A stretch of 20,459 nt of DNA from Caulobacter sp. CCH9-E1 (GTDB lineage Bacteria > Pseudomonadota > Alphaproteobacteria > Caulobacterales > Caulobacteraceae). Under the pieces are notes generated by a model that searched no databases, was not told where the DNA came from, and worked only from the letters and a program-made list of their open reading frames with translations. The translations under genes were made by a program, and so were the position numbers. Of this stretch, positions 1-6,142 are shown one piece after another; position 1 is the first letter of the stretch, and every line of letters begins with the position of its first letter. The stretch covers positions 1 to 20,459 of the forward strand of contig NZ_LSJA01000253.1 in assembly GCF_001556515.1 (NCBI RefSeq). The letters run 5' to 3'.

Positions 1-1237
1 GGGTGGGCGGTGGTCCTATCTGTTGCGCGCGCCGGACCAGACCTTCAGCCTGACCGCCGACGATGCTTCCGACCCGTTCGAGGCGCTCTCCGACCTGCTG
101 GGACCGCGCCAGCCGAGCGACCCGGACGGCCCGCCGTTCCAAGGGGGCGTGGTGGGCCTGGCGGCCTACGAGCTGGGCGATCGGATCGAGGCCTTGGGTC
201 TCTCGCGCTCCGACTGGCCGGACCTGACCTGCGCCCGCTACCCGGCCCTCCTGGCCTTCGACCACCACGCCCGCCAGGTGCTGGCGATCGGGCGCGGCGC
301 GACCGAGGGCGAGGCGGAGGCGCGGGTCTGCGCCGCCCTGACCTGGCTGGACGCCCCCGCCGCGTCGCACCGAGAGCCCAAGGGCCCCCTGTGCCCAGAC
401 CTCGCCGCGGACGATCCCGCGGCTTACGAAGCCGCCGTCGGCGAGGTGGTCGAGCGCATCCGGGCCGGCGAAATCTTCCAGGCCAATATCGCCCGCGCCT
501 GGCGGGGACGGCTCGCGGCCGACGTCGACCCGTTCGACCTCTTCACCCGTCTGCGCGGCCAGAGCCCCGCGCCGTTCGCGGCCTATCTGCGGCTGCCGGG
601 GCGGGCGCTGGTCTCCAACTCGCCCGAGCGGTTCCTGAAGGTTCTTCCGGACGGCGCGATCGAGACCAAGCCGATCAAGGGCACGCGGCCCCGCGACCGC
701 GACCCGGCCCGGGATCTGGCCCTGGCCGCCGAGCTGCTGGCCAGCGACAAGGACCGGGCCGAGAACCTGATGATCGTCGATCTGATGCGCAATGATCTGG
801 CGCGGGTCAGTCCGCCAGGCAGCGTCCGCGTTCCGGATCTTTTCAGGATCGAGAGCTTCGCCAACGTCCACCACCTGGTCTCGACGGTCACCGCGCGGTT
901 GGCGCAGGGGCGCGGCGTCGGCGACCTGTTGCGGGCCAGCTTCCCGCCCGGCTCGATCACCGGCGCGCCCAAGGTGCAGGCCATGAAGGTCATCGCGGGG
1001 CTGGAGGCGCCGCGCGGTCCCTACTGTGGCTCCCTATTCTGGGTGGGTCATGATGGCGCACTCGACTCCAGCGTGTTGATCCGCACGGTCGTCTTGGCCG
1101 AGGATGGCGGCGGCTGGCGGGTGGAGGCGCGCGCCGGCGCGGGGATCGTCGCCGACAGCGACCCGCGCGCCGAGCGGCTGGAGACCGAGGCCAAGATCGC
1201 CGCCATCCGGCGCGCGCTGACGGAGACCGCTGGATGA
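1..1237 (+). CDS. pabB: Aminodeoxychorismate synthase component I (5' end cut by window edge)
   Basis: This enzyme converts chorismate and ammonia (from glutamine via the PabA partner) to 4-amino-4-deoxychorismate, the first step of p-aminobenzoate and folate synthesis, in the cytoplasm. The reading frame is open from base 2 and reads GRWSYLLRAPDQTF before the first possible start (TTG at 23), which looks like internal family sequence, so the true N-terminus lies outside the window. Chorismate-binding motifs follow in order: EIFQANIARAW, NSPERFLKV, ETKPIKGTRPR, NLMIVDLMRNDLARV, SFPPGSITGAPK and GAGIVADSDP. The Lys in PIKGT (codon 677-679) distinguishes PabB from anthranilate synthase TrpE, which has Ala there. 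The stop overlaps the next start as ATGA, so the two genes are translationally coupled and form a folate pair. Function is confident; the start is not visible. Confidence 0.93.
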   Translation, partial: GGRWSYLLRAPDQTFSLTADDASDPFEALSDLLGPRQPSDPDGPPFQGGVVGLAAYELGDRIEALGLSRSDWPDLTCARYPALLAFDHHARQVLAIGRGATEGEAEARVCAALTWLDAPAASHREPKGPLCPDLAADDPAAYEAAVGEVVERIRAGEIFQANIARAWRGRLAADVDPFDLFTRLRGQSPAPFAAYLRLPGRALVSNSPERFLKVLPDGAIETKPIKGTRPRDRDPARDLALAAELLASDKDRAENLMIVDLMRNDLARVSPPGSVRVPDLFRIESFANVHHLVSTVTARLAQGRGVGDLLRASFPPGSITGAPKVQAMKVIAGLEAPRGPYCGSLFWVGHDGALDSSVLIRTVVLAEDGGGWRVEARAGAGIVADSDPRAERLETEAKIAAIRRALTETAG

Positions 1238-1989
1238 TCGCCCGCGACGCCATTCCCTTCGACGATCGCGGCCTGCTGCTGGGCGAAGGTTTGTTCGAGA
1301 CCCTGCTGGCCCTGGACGGCGAGATCCGCCACCTCGACGCCCACCTCGACCGCATGGCCGGCGGCTGCGCGGTGCTGGGCCTGCCCTTCGATCGGGCCGA
1401 GGCGGAGGGGCTGTGCCGCCGCATGGTCCCGGCCACGGGGCGCGTGGCGCTGCGCCTCACCTTGACCGGCGGTTCGGGCGGGCGTGGCCTGGACCGGCCC
1501 GCCGACTTGACGCCCCGGCTGTTCGCCAGGGTCGCGGCGGTGGCGCCGGTGACGACGCCGGCGCGGGCCATCGTCTCCAGCGTCCGCCGCAACGAAGGCT
1601 CTCCGGCCAGTCGCCTGAAGACCCTTTCGTATGTCGACAGCGTCCTGGCGCGCACCGAGGCGGTCGCCGCCGGGGCCGACGAGGCGGTGATGCTGAACAA
1701 TCGCGGCCACGTGGTCTGCGGCGCGGCGGCCAATCTTTTCTGGGTCGCGAGCGGTCGGCTGTTCACGCCGGCGCTAGACTGCGGCGTGCTGCCGGGGATC
1801 ACCCGGGCGCGGCTGCTGGCGGCGCAGGCCGTCGAGGAAGTCGCCGTGGGGGCAGAGGCGCTGGAGCGCGCCGAAGCCGTATTCCTGACCAACAGCCTGA
1901 TCGGCGTGCGTCCCGTCTCGCGCCTGGGCGATCGAGCGTTCGACGCCCATCCGCTTGTCGAGCGTTTGCGCTCGGCGCTTCCGGCCTAG
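1234..1989 (+). CDS. pabC: Aminotransferase class IV, probable 4-amino-4-deoxychorismate lyase
   Basis: This is a 251-residue PLP-dependent fold-type IV enzyme. Beside pabB it most likely releases pyruvate from 4-amino-4-deoxychorismate to give p-aminobenzoate. The N-terminus DDRGLLLGEGLFETLL is typical of the class. The probable PLP Schiff-base lysine is K129 in RLKTLSYVDSVLAR. The later segments DEAVMLNNRGHVVCGAAANLF and GVLPGITRARLL match the cofactor-phosphate region. The ATG lies inside the pabB stop (ATGA), a coupled arrangement that decides the start. The 3' end meets the convergent pseudopilin gene with overlapping stop codons. Class IV also contains branched-chain and D-amino acid aminotransferases; the pabB overlap favours the lyase. 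Confidence 0.87.
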   Translation: MIARDAIPFDDRGLLLGEGLFETLLALDGEIRHLDAHLDRMAGGCAVLGLPFDRAEAEGLCRRMVPATGRVALRLTLTGGSGGRGLDRPADLTPRLFARVAAVAPVTTPARAIVSSVRRNEGSPASRLKTLSYVDSVLARTEAVAAGADEAVMLNNRGHVVCGAAANLFWVASGRLFTPALDCGVLPGITRARLLAAQAVEEVAVGAEALERAEAVFLTNSLIGVRPVSRLGDRAFDAHPLVERLRSALPA

Positions 1990-2543
1990 CTCGCCGCCGA
2001 CCACAGCACCGCGTCCACCCGGCGCGGGCGCAGATAAAGCGTGCGGTTGAAGGTCAGCGGCTTGGGCAGGATCAGCTGGATCGGCGAGCTGTAGACATAG
2101 GCGGCTCGCGCCAGGATCACGCTCTTGTTGGCGGAGAGCACGGCGGCCGGCACGTCGGTCAGCACCGCGCCCTGCGCGGGGCAGTTGGTCATGCCCGCCG
2201 CGGATGCGCGCGACCAGGCCACGGTGTTCTTGCCATTGGCGTCGGACACGATGCTGGCGACGCACATCTTCAGGTCGGTCGTGGGGAAGGGCGCCATGAT
2301 GATCGCGCCGATATTGAAGACGTCCGTGGTCCGGGTGGGGCCCGTCTGCGACGCCTGGGCCGTCAGGTCGCCGATCGAGGACGTGATGTTCGACACCCGG
2401 CGCTGAGCCATCATCGCCTGGGTCAGTTCGGCCATGCCGCAGTACATGACGATCAGCAGCGGCGCGACCAGCGCGAACTCAACGGCCGACGCGCCGCGCC
2501 GATCGCGCCAGAAACGTCGCGGGGATGGCCAGCGGGACCTCAT
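1986..2543 (-). CDS. TadE-type pseudopilin (minor pilin), distal gene
   Basis: This 185-residue TadE-like protein is probably a minor component of the Flp/Tad pilus or its assembly machine. After a basic leader comes a prepilin-like site, G17 followed by ASAVEFAL, with Glu at +5 and Phe at +6. These mark TadE/TadF pseudopilins, which are cleaved by a TadV/CpaA peptidase. A single membrane helix spans about residues 18-42 and the rest is a periplasmic domain with two cysteines. The ATG at 2541-2543 overlaps the stop of the upstream pseudopilin (ATGA), so an earlier in-frame ATG, which would put 83 residues of read-through inside that gene, was rejected. From memory C. crescentus calls its minor-pilin genes here cpaJ/cpaK, but I cannot assign which. 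Its stop shares bases with the pabC stop. Confidence 0.85.
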   Translation of the reverse strand: MRSRWPSPRRFWRDRRGASAVEFALVAPLLIVMYCGMAELTQAMMAQRRVSNITSSIGDLTAQASQTGPTRTTDVFNIGAIIMAPFPTTDLKMCVASIVSDANGKNTVAWSRASAAGMTNCPAQGAVLTDVPAAVLSANKSVILARAAYVYSSPIQLILPKPLTFNRTLYLRPRRVDAVLWSAAS

Positions 2544-3121
2544 TGCTCGTACGGCTCGTTCATGAAGGCGGTGGCGGCGTAGATGATCCGCTTGCCATCG
2601 GCGCTCTGCAGCCCGGTCTGCATCAGGGGCGTGACCAGGGGCCAGGTATAGTAGCCGCGCACCAGAACGATCGAACCGGCCTTGCCAGGATCCCAGGCGA
2701 CGGGGTCGGGTACGGTCCCATCGGCGTTCGAGGCGCTGACGCTGGCGAAATCGGCGTAGGTGCGGACATCCAGCGATAGAGCGCCGGCGCAACGATCGCC
2801 CAGCCAGCTCATCTTGGCGCAGACGGCCGTCTTGAAATCCGCCGCCGTGATCTTGGCGGTCTGGGCCTCGCCGGTCCGGATCGTGCGGCCGGCGTCGATG
2901 ATGGCGTTCTCCAGGGTCAGCGAGACCAGCAACACCAGGCCCAGCTCGATCATCGCCATGATGAGGATCAGGAACGGAAGCGAGACGAGGGCGAATTCGA
3001 CGGCGGTCGCCCCGCGGTCGGCTCGCGCGAACCGCGCCGCGACGCGGACGGGGCGCAGCCTCGCCAGCCGGCGCCCGACGCCTTCAAGGCGTGCGCGATC
3101 GAGAAGGGGACGATGAGCCAT
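2540..3121 (-). CDS. TadE-type pseudopilin (minor pilin), proximal gene
   Basis: This is a 193-residue TadE-family protein. It has an arginine-rich leader of about 37 residues, then the site G37 followed by ATAVEFALVS with Glu at +5, and a hydrophobic helix at about 41-65. The C-terminal part is probably periplasmic and contains two close cysteines (CAKMSWLGDRC) that could form a disulfide. The leader is longer than usual, so the true start could be internal, but no better in-frame ATG is present and the Shine-Dalgarno match is weak. It is translationally coupled to the second TadE gene and lies 85 bp downstream of the secretin-N-domain gene, suggesting a three-gene minus-strand operon divergent from pilA. 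Cleavage by CpaA is inferred. Confidence 0.86.
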   Translation of the reverse strand: MAHRPLLDRARLEGVGRRLARLRPVRVAARFARADRGATAVEFALVSLPFLILIMAMIELGLVLLVSLTLENAIIDAGRTIRTGEAQTAKITAADFKTAVCAKMSWLGDRCAGALSLDVRTYADFASVSASNADGTVPDPVAWDPGKAGSIVLVRGYYTWPLVTPLMQTGLQSADGKRIIYAATAFMNEPYEQ

Positions 3122-3206
3122 GCGGAGCGGCGCCTCGTGAACGAACCGCGAGCCTAGGCGGAACGACCCTAATCACTGGTTAGAGAAGGGAGGCGTTTCC
3201 CGGCGA

Positions 3207-3590
3207 TCAGGGGGGCGAGCCGGCCGCCGGCGGGCTAAGGCGCGTGCACTGACGTCCGCAGGCGTAGCTGCTGGCCGAGGCGCCGCGATAGACGGTCACG
3301 GCGCCGCCTTCCGACACCACGACCTGGCGATCGGTCAGGGGGCGGCCGCCGGGGCCGAAAACCAGCAGGCTGGTGACGCCGGGCCGCTTGCCCAGCACGA
3401 CCAGGGCGCGGTCGCTGACGACGCTGACGTCGGCGATGTCGGGGTCGCCGATCACCACGTCGCGCACCGCGCCGTCCATCGGCAGGGAGATCGCCTGGCC
3501 CGCCGCGACGGGCAGGGGGCGCGACTGCGCCGAAGCCTCGACGCTCCAGGCGGCCAGAAGCGCGGCAAAGATGAACGGGAAGCGACGCAT
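3207..3590 (-). CDS. Small secreted protein with secretin-type N-terminal (T2SS-T3SS pil_N) domain
   Basis: This 127-residue protein begins with a signal peptide, with a probable cut after ...SVEASA near residue 21. The body contains AISLPMDGAVRDVVIGDPD, then IADVSVVSDRALVVLGKRPG and a TSLLVFGPGG strand. This is the same beta-rich module found near residues 50-125 of CpaC in this window (VELPSDVRDLLVTSPTVAD). Here the domain stands alone without a secretin channel, so it probably binds or supports CpaC in the periplasm. The C-terminus has two cysteines (YACGRQCTRL). It heads the minus-strand pseudopilin operon and is divergent from pilA. From memory this position matches the gene called cpaI in C. 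crescentus; I have not verified this, so no symbol is given. Confidence 0.85.
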   Translation of the reverse strand: MRRFPFIFAALLAAWSVEASAQSRPLPVAAGQAISLPMDGAVRDVVIGDPDIADVSVVSDRALVVLGKRPGVTSLLVFGPGGRPLTDRQVVVSEGGAVTVYRGASASSYACGRQCTRLSPPAAGSPP

Positions 3591-3905
3591 GGAATGCCTT
3601 GGACGGGTGCCAACGTCCTCCAGGATCGGGCGGATTGGTCAATAAAGGCCTAAGAGCCGTCTTGGGTCTGCCGTGCCCGAGTCGAAAAAGTTCCGATGAA
3701 TCAGGTGCTTGGCGTAGGTTTTGGCCTTATGGTTAAGTCCTGATGATAGTAAATTTGAATAAACTTAGCTAAATATGAAATAAACCATTTCTAATTTACT
3801 ACCAATTAAGTGCGGGGCGAGAAGTTGGTCGTGTTCTCGGAGGGGTGGCAAGTCGAGCTGACTTGGAAACCTCAACTCACAAGCTCTGGTTTTGGAGACC
3901 AAGTC
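3591..3905. promoter_or_regulatory. Divergent promoter region between the secretin-N-domain gene and pilA, with CtrA-like half-sites
   Basis: This 315-bp gap holds no gene. Bases 3720-3810 are strikingly AT-rich for this genome. CtrA-type motifs visible are ATGGTTAA at 3729-3736 (the reverse complement of the TTAACCAT half-site), TTTA-N7-TTAA at 3795-3809 (one mismatch to TTAA-N7-TTAA) and TAAACCAT at 3781-3788. Two GANTC (CcrM methylation) sites lie at 3679-3683 and 3698-3702. In C. crescentus pilA is known to be activated by CtrA. Exact -35/-10 elements were not assigned. Confidence 0.6.
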
Positions 3906-4094
3906 ATGACCAAGTTCGTCACGCGCTTCCTGAAGGATGAATCCGGCGCCACGGCCATTGAATACGGCCTGATCGTCGCCCTGATCGCCGTTGTGATCGT
4001 GACCGCCGTCACGAGCCTCGGCACGAAGCTGAACACCAAGCTCCTCGAGGCGGGCGAAGCGATCGAAAAGACCCCCGCGTCGGGCGGCAAATAA
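3906..4094 (+). CDS. pilA: Flp/Tad major pilin subunit PilA
   Basis: This 62-residue class IVb (Flp) prepilin is the structural subunit of the polar pilus. The leader MTKFVTRFLKDESG ends at G14; cleavage by CpaA would leave a 48-residue mature pilin starting ATAIEYGLIVALIAVVI. The conserved Glu at +5 and Tyr at +6 are present, and the hydrophobic helix spans about 15-40. The sequence is nearly identical at the N-terminus to the C. crescentus pilin as I remember it. The start is ATG 3906, preceded by GGAG at 3894-3897; a GTG start at 3810 would prepend 32 residues foreign to the family and was rejected. A strong terminator follows, so pilA is probably a high-level monocistronic message. Confidence 0.96.
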   Translation: MTKFVTRFLKDESGATAIEYGLIVALIAVVIVTAVTSLGTKLNTKLLEAGEAIEKTPASGGK

Positions 4095-4120
4095 GCGCCA
4101 GGTTCGGAAGAGCTGTATTG

Positions 4121-4148
4121 AAAAGGCCGGGCTTGTCCCGGCCTTTTT
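4121..4148 (+). terminator. Rho-independent terminator of pilA
   Basis: A perfect 11-bp stem (AAAAGGCCGGG, loop CTTGT, CCCGGCCTTTT) runs into five T residues, 26 bp after the pilA stop. It separates pilA from the second pilin-like gene. Confidence 0.92.
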
Positions 4149-4185
4149 ATCTGGCCTGATTTCCGAGCTTGCCCAATTTTACTCG

Positions 4186-4200
4186 GTAACCTGCAATTAA
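4186..4200 (+). promoter_or_regulatory. CtrA-type box upstream of the second pilin-like gene
   Basis: GTAA-N7-TTAA at 4186-4200 matches the CtrA consensus TTAA-N7-TTAA with one mismatch. Both half-sites continue with CC, as in TTAACC. It lies 77 bp before the chosen GTG of the second pilin-like gene and after the pilA terminator, so it would serve a separate promoter. Binding is inferred. Confidence 0.55.
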
Positions 4201-4276
4201 CCTCAGTGAATAACGCGAAATTCATGGCGCTGGGCGTAGGTTGGATTTCATCGGATCACTCTCTGGAAATCGCGCC

Positions 4277-4450
4277 GTGACCCAACTGATCAAGGCCTTC
4301 GCCAAGGATGAAACCGGCGTCGCGGGCATCCAATATGGCCTTTTCGTCGCCCTGATCGCGGCTGTGACCATGGTCTGCGTCACGGGTCTGGGCATTGTGT
4401 TCAGCCCCGGCGCGCGCGTCACCGGCCTGGGTCTCGGGCTCGGCGAATAG
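4277..4450 (+). CDS. Divergent Flp-pilin-like protein, probable pilA paralogue
   Basis: This 57-residue product aligns with PilA: leader VTQLIKAFAKDETG against MTKFVTRFLKDESG, then VAGIQYGLFVALIAAV against ATAIEYGLIVALIAVV. The predicted cleavage is after G14. The normally invariant Glu at +5 is Gln19 here, and a Cys (C34) sits in the membrane helix. The C-terminus is a short Gly/Leu tail ending GLGLGLGE. The GTG at 4277 was chosen because it makes the leader the same length as PilA's; a TTG at 4241 would add 12 residues unlike the family. It has its own CtrA-type box upstream and a terminator downstream, which argues for an expressed gene rather than debris. It could be a minor pilin, an inhibitor of assembly, or a decaying duplicate. 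Confidence 0.78.
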   Translation: MTQLIKAFAKDETGVAGIQYGLFVALIAAVTMVCVTGLGIVFSPGARVTGLGLGLGE

Positions 4451-4476
4451 AGAGCAAAGATTTCGCTCGGAAGCGG

Positions 4477-4508
4477 AGGCCGCGACGCTCAGGTGTCGTG
4501 GCCTTTTT
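4477..4508 (+). terminator. Rho-independent terminator after the second pilin-like gene
   Basis: AGGCCGCGAC, an eight-base loop, then GTCGTGGCCT form a 10-bp stem with one G-T pair, continuing into a run of T. It lies 26 bp after the stop of the pilin-like gene, the same offset as the pilA terminator. It falls inside upstream extensions of the cpaA frame, which supports the downstream cpaA start. Confidence 0.85.
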
Positions 4509-4580
4509 CGTGTTTGGGAAACCCTTACTTCACGGGTGTCATCGCACGATGCGGCGGTTCCCACTCAGGCGCGCGACGCA

Positions 4581-5093
4581 ATGCAGGCTCTCCACATTTC
4601 GCTGCTGATGGTCTTTCCGGCCCTGGCTATCGTGGGGGCGCTGAAGGACCTGACCAGCTATACGATCCCTAACTGGATTTCCCTGGCTCTGGTCGTCGCC
4701 TTTGTTCCGGCCGCCCTCGCCAGCGGCGCCAGCCTTTCCGCGATCGGCCTTTGCCTCGCCGTCGGCTTCGCCGCATTGGCGCTGGGCGTGGGCATGTTCG
4801 CGGTCGGCTGGATCGGCGGCGGCGACGGCAAGCTTCTGGCCGCCTGCGCGCTGTGGATGGGCTGGCCGGCGGTGGCCCCGTTCCTGCTGTGCACCGCCCT
4901 GGCCGGCGGCGTGCTGACCTTCGCCGTCCTGGCCCTGCGCTCGGGCTGGGTCGCGCCGCTCGTGGCGGGCGGGCCCGTTTGGGTGCGTCGGCTGGGCCAG
5001 CCGGGCGGTGATTTGCCCTACGGCGTCGCCATCGCCGCCGGCGCCCTGATCGCGTTCCCAAAAGCGCTTTTGGCTCAAGGCGTTCTGGGCTGA
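4581..5093 (+). CDS. cpaA: Prepilin peptidase CpaA (TadV type, aspartic A24 family)
   Basis: This 170-residue polytopic inner-membrane protease cleaves the PilA and TadE-type leaders. The two catalytic aspartates of the A24 family are visible: D23 in LKDLTSYTIPNW and D82 in the GxGD-type motif GGGDGK. About five to six hydrophobic segments follow (for example 5-22, 32-50, 53-77, 95-118, 150-165). It lacks the N-terminal methyltransferase domain of long PilD enzymes, as is usual for TadV/CpaA. ATG 4581 was chosen because longer forms run back through the terminator at 4477-4508. No strong Shine-Dalgarno sequence is visible. It lies just downstream of its pilin substrates, with 173 bp before cpaB. 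Confidence 0.93.
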   Translation: MQALHISLLMVFPALAIVGALKDLTSYTIPNWISLALVVAFVPAALASGASLSAIGLCLAVGFAALALGVGMFAVGWIGGGDGKLLAACALWMGWPAVAPFLLCTALAGGVLTFAVLALRSGWVAPLVAGGPVWVRRLGQPGGDLPYGVAIAAGALIAFPKALLAQGVLG

Positions 5094-5129
5094 GGCCGCG
5101 ACAGCCCGCCGCAGGCGTACGGGCCGACG

Positions 5130-5155
5130 TTAACCGGAATTTCAGTCCTCGTTAA
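5130..5155 (+). promoter_or_regulatory. Tandem CtrA-type boxes upstream of cpaB
   Basis: TTAA at 5130-5133, TTCA at 5141-5144 and TTAA at 5152-5155 are each spaced by exactly seven bases, giving two overlapping TTAA-N7-TTAA-like sites that share an imperfect middle element. The array ends 111 bp before the cpaB start, in the largest gap of the plus-strand cluster apart from the tadB-tadC element and the pilin region. It probably marks a separate cell-cycle-controlled promoter for cpaB onward; binding is inferred. Confidence 0.6.
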
Positions 5156-5266
5156 CTATAAGCGGACGACCATGCGCTTCGGCCAGAAAGGCCACGACTG
5201 AATCGCGCGTGCTCGCCCGGAGGCGGCCCCGGTTTTCCAGAGTGACCGCACGAGTTCCGCCCGCGC

Positions 5267-6142
5267 ATGAGCCCCGTCCGCCTCCTGATCGTCCTGATCG
5301 CCGCCGTGTCGGCCATCGGCATGGCCGTGGTCCTGCAGCGCGCCCTGGGCGGCAAGACTGGAAAGCCCGGCGCCATCGCCGCGCCGACCGCGGCGCCGGC
5401 CAAGCCGATGACCCAGGTGCTGGTGGCCAAGCATGATCTCGCCGTCGGCGCGCGTCTGGGCGAAGCCGATATCGGCTGGCAGGCCTGGCCCTCCGACTCC
5501 GTCAACGCGGCCTTCATCACCAACGGCGCGGCCCAGAGCGTCGGCCTGGCCGAGGGCGCTGTCGCGCAGGCCAAGGCCGCCGTGACCGGCCAGGTCATCG
5601 GCGGCGATCCCGCCCGGGCGCTGGACGGCGCCATCGTCCGCGATCCCATCCTGGCCGGCGAACCGATCACCGCGCGCAAGATCGTGCGGGGCGGGGAAGG
5701 CGGCTATCTGTCGGTCGTGCTCACCCCGGGCAAGCGGGCCGTGGCGGTGCCGGTCTCGGCCGACACCACCGCCGGCGGGTTCATCCTGCCGGGCGATCGG
5801 GTCGATGTGATCGCGACGCGAGATGCGCCGATGCCCGCGGGCGGCGGGCGGGTGATCGTCGGCGAGACCGTGATGCGCAACGTCCGCGTCCTGGCGCTGG
5901 ACCAAAAGACCACCGCCGACAAGGACGCCAAGACCATGGTCGCCACGACCGCCACGCTGGAGGTCGGCGGCGCCGAGGCTGAAGCCTTGGCGGCCGCCAA
6001 GGCCGGCGGTCCCGTCACCCTGGCCCTGCGCGCCTATACCGACGCCGGCGCGCCGTCCGGCGGCGTGGCCGCGCCGGCCGAGGCGGCGGCCGTGCGGATC
6101 AATCGGGGCGGGCAGACGACCGTCATGGCGGTGCGACCGTGA
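5267..6142 (+). CDS. cpaB: Flp pilus assembly protein CpaB (RcpC, SAF domain)
   Basis: This 291-residue protein has an N-terminal membrane anchor at about residues 4-24, an Ala/Pro linker, then an SAF domain at about 48-118 (TQVLVAKHDLAVGARLGEAD). The RcpC/CpaB domain follows, with VVLTPGKRAVAVPVSADTTA and the strand-rich FILPGDRVDVIATRD. Family members sit in the periplasm, anchored to the inner membrane, and are thought to stabilise or gate the secretin CpaC, possibly by contacting peptidoglycan. It is the first gene of the nearly gapless cpaB-to-tadB run; its stop overlaps the cpaC GTG as GTGA. The Shine-Dalgarno sequence before ATG 5267 is weak. A CtrA-type array lies upstream. Confidence 0.93.
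   Translation: MSPVRLLIVLIAAVSAIGMAVVLQRALGGKTGKPGAIAAPTAAPAKPMTQVLVAKHDLAVGARLGEADIGWQAWPSDSVNAAFITNGAAQSVGLAEGAVAQAKAAVTGQVIGGDPARALDGAIVRDPILAGEPITARKIVRGGEGGYLSVVLTPGKRAVAVPVSADTTAGGFILPGDRVDVIATRDAPMPAGGGRVIVGETVMRNVRVLALDQKTTADKDAKTMVATTATLEVGGAEAEALAAAKAGGPVTLALRAYTDAGAPSGGVAAPAEAAAVRINRGGQTTVMAVRP

Noticed and set aside
3169..3183. CTAA-N7-TTAG upstream of the first TadE gene as a CtrA box
   Set aside because: It has two mismatches in the core and lies inside a probable operon.
3709..3724. Sigma-54-like -24/-12 element upstream of pilA (TGGC...TTGGC)
   Set aside because: The GG to GC spacing is off by one and the -24 box is incomplete.
3810..3905. GTG start adding 32 residues to PilA
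   Set aside because: The extension is unlike any pilin leader, and ATG 3906 with its GGAG site gives the exact family leader.
3711..4242. Shared 10-mer GGCGTAGGTT upstream of pilA (3711-3720) and of the pilin-like gene (4233-4242)
   Set aside because: The position relative to the starts differs greatly, and a 10-base match between two regions of this size is not far from chance.
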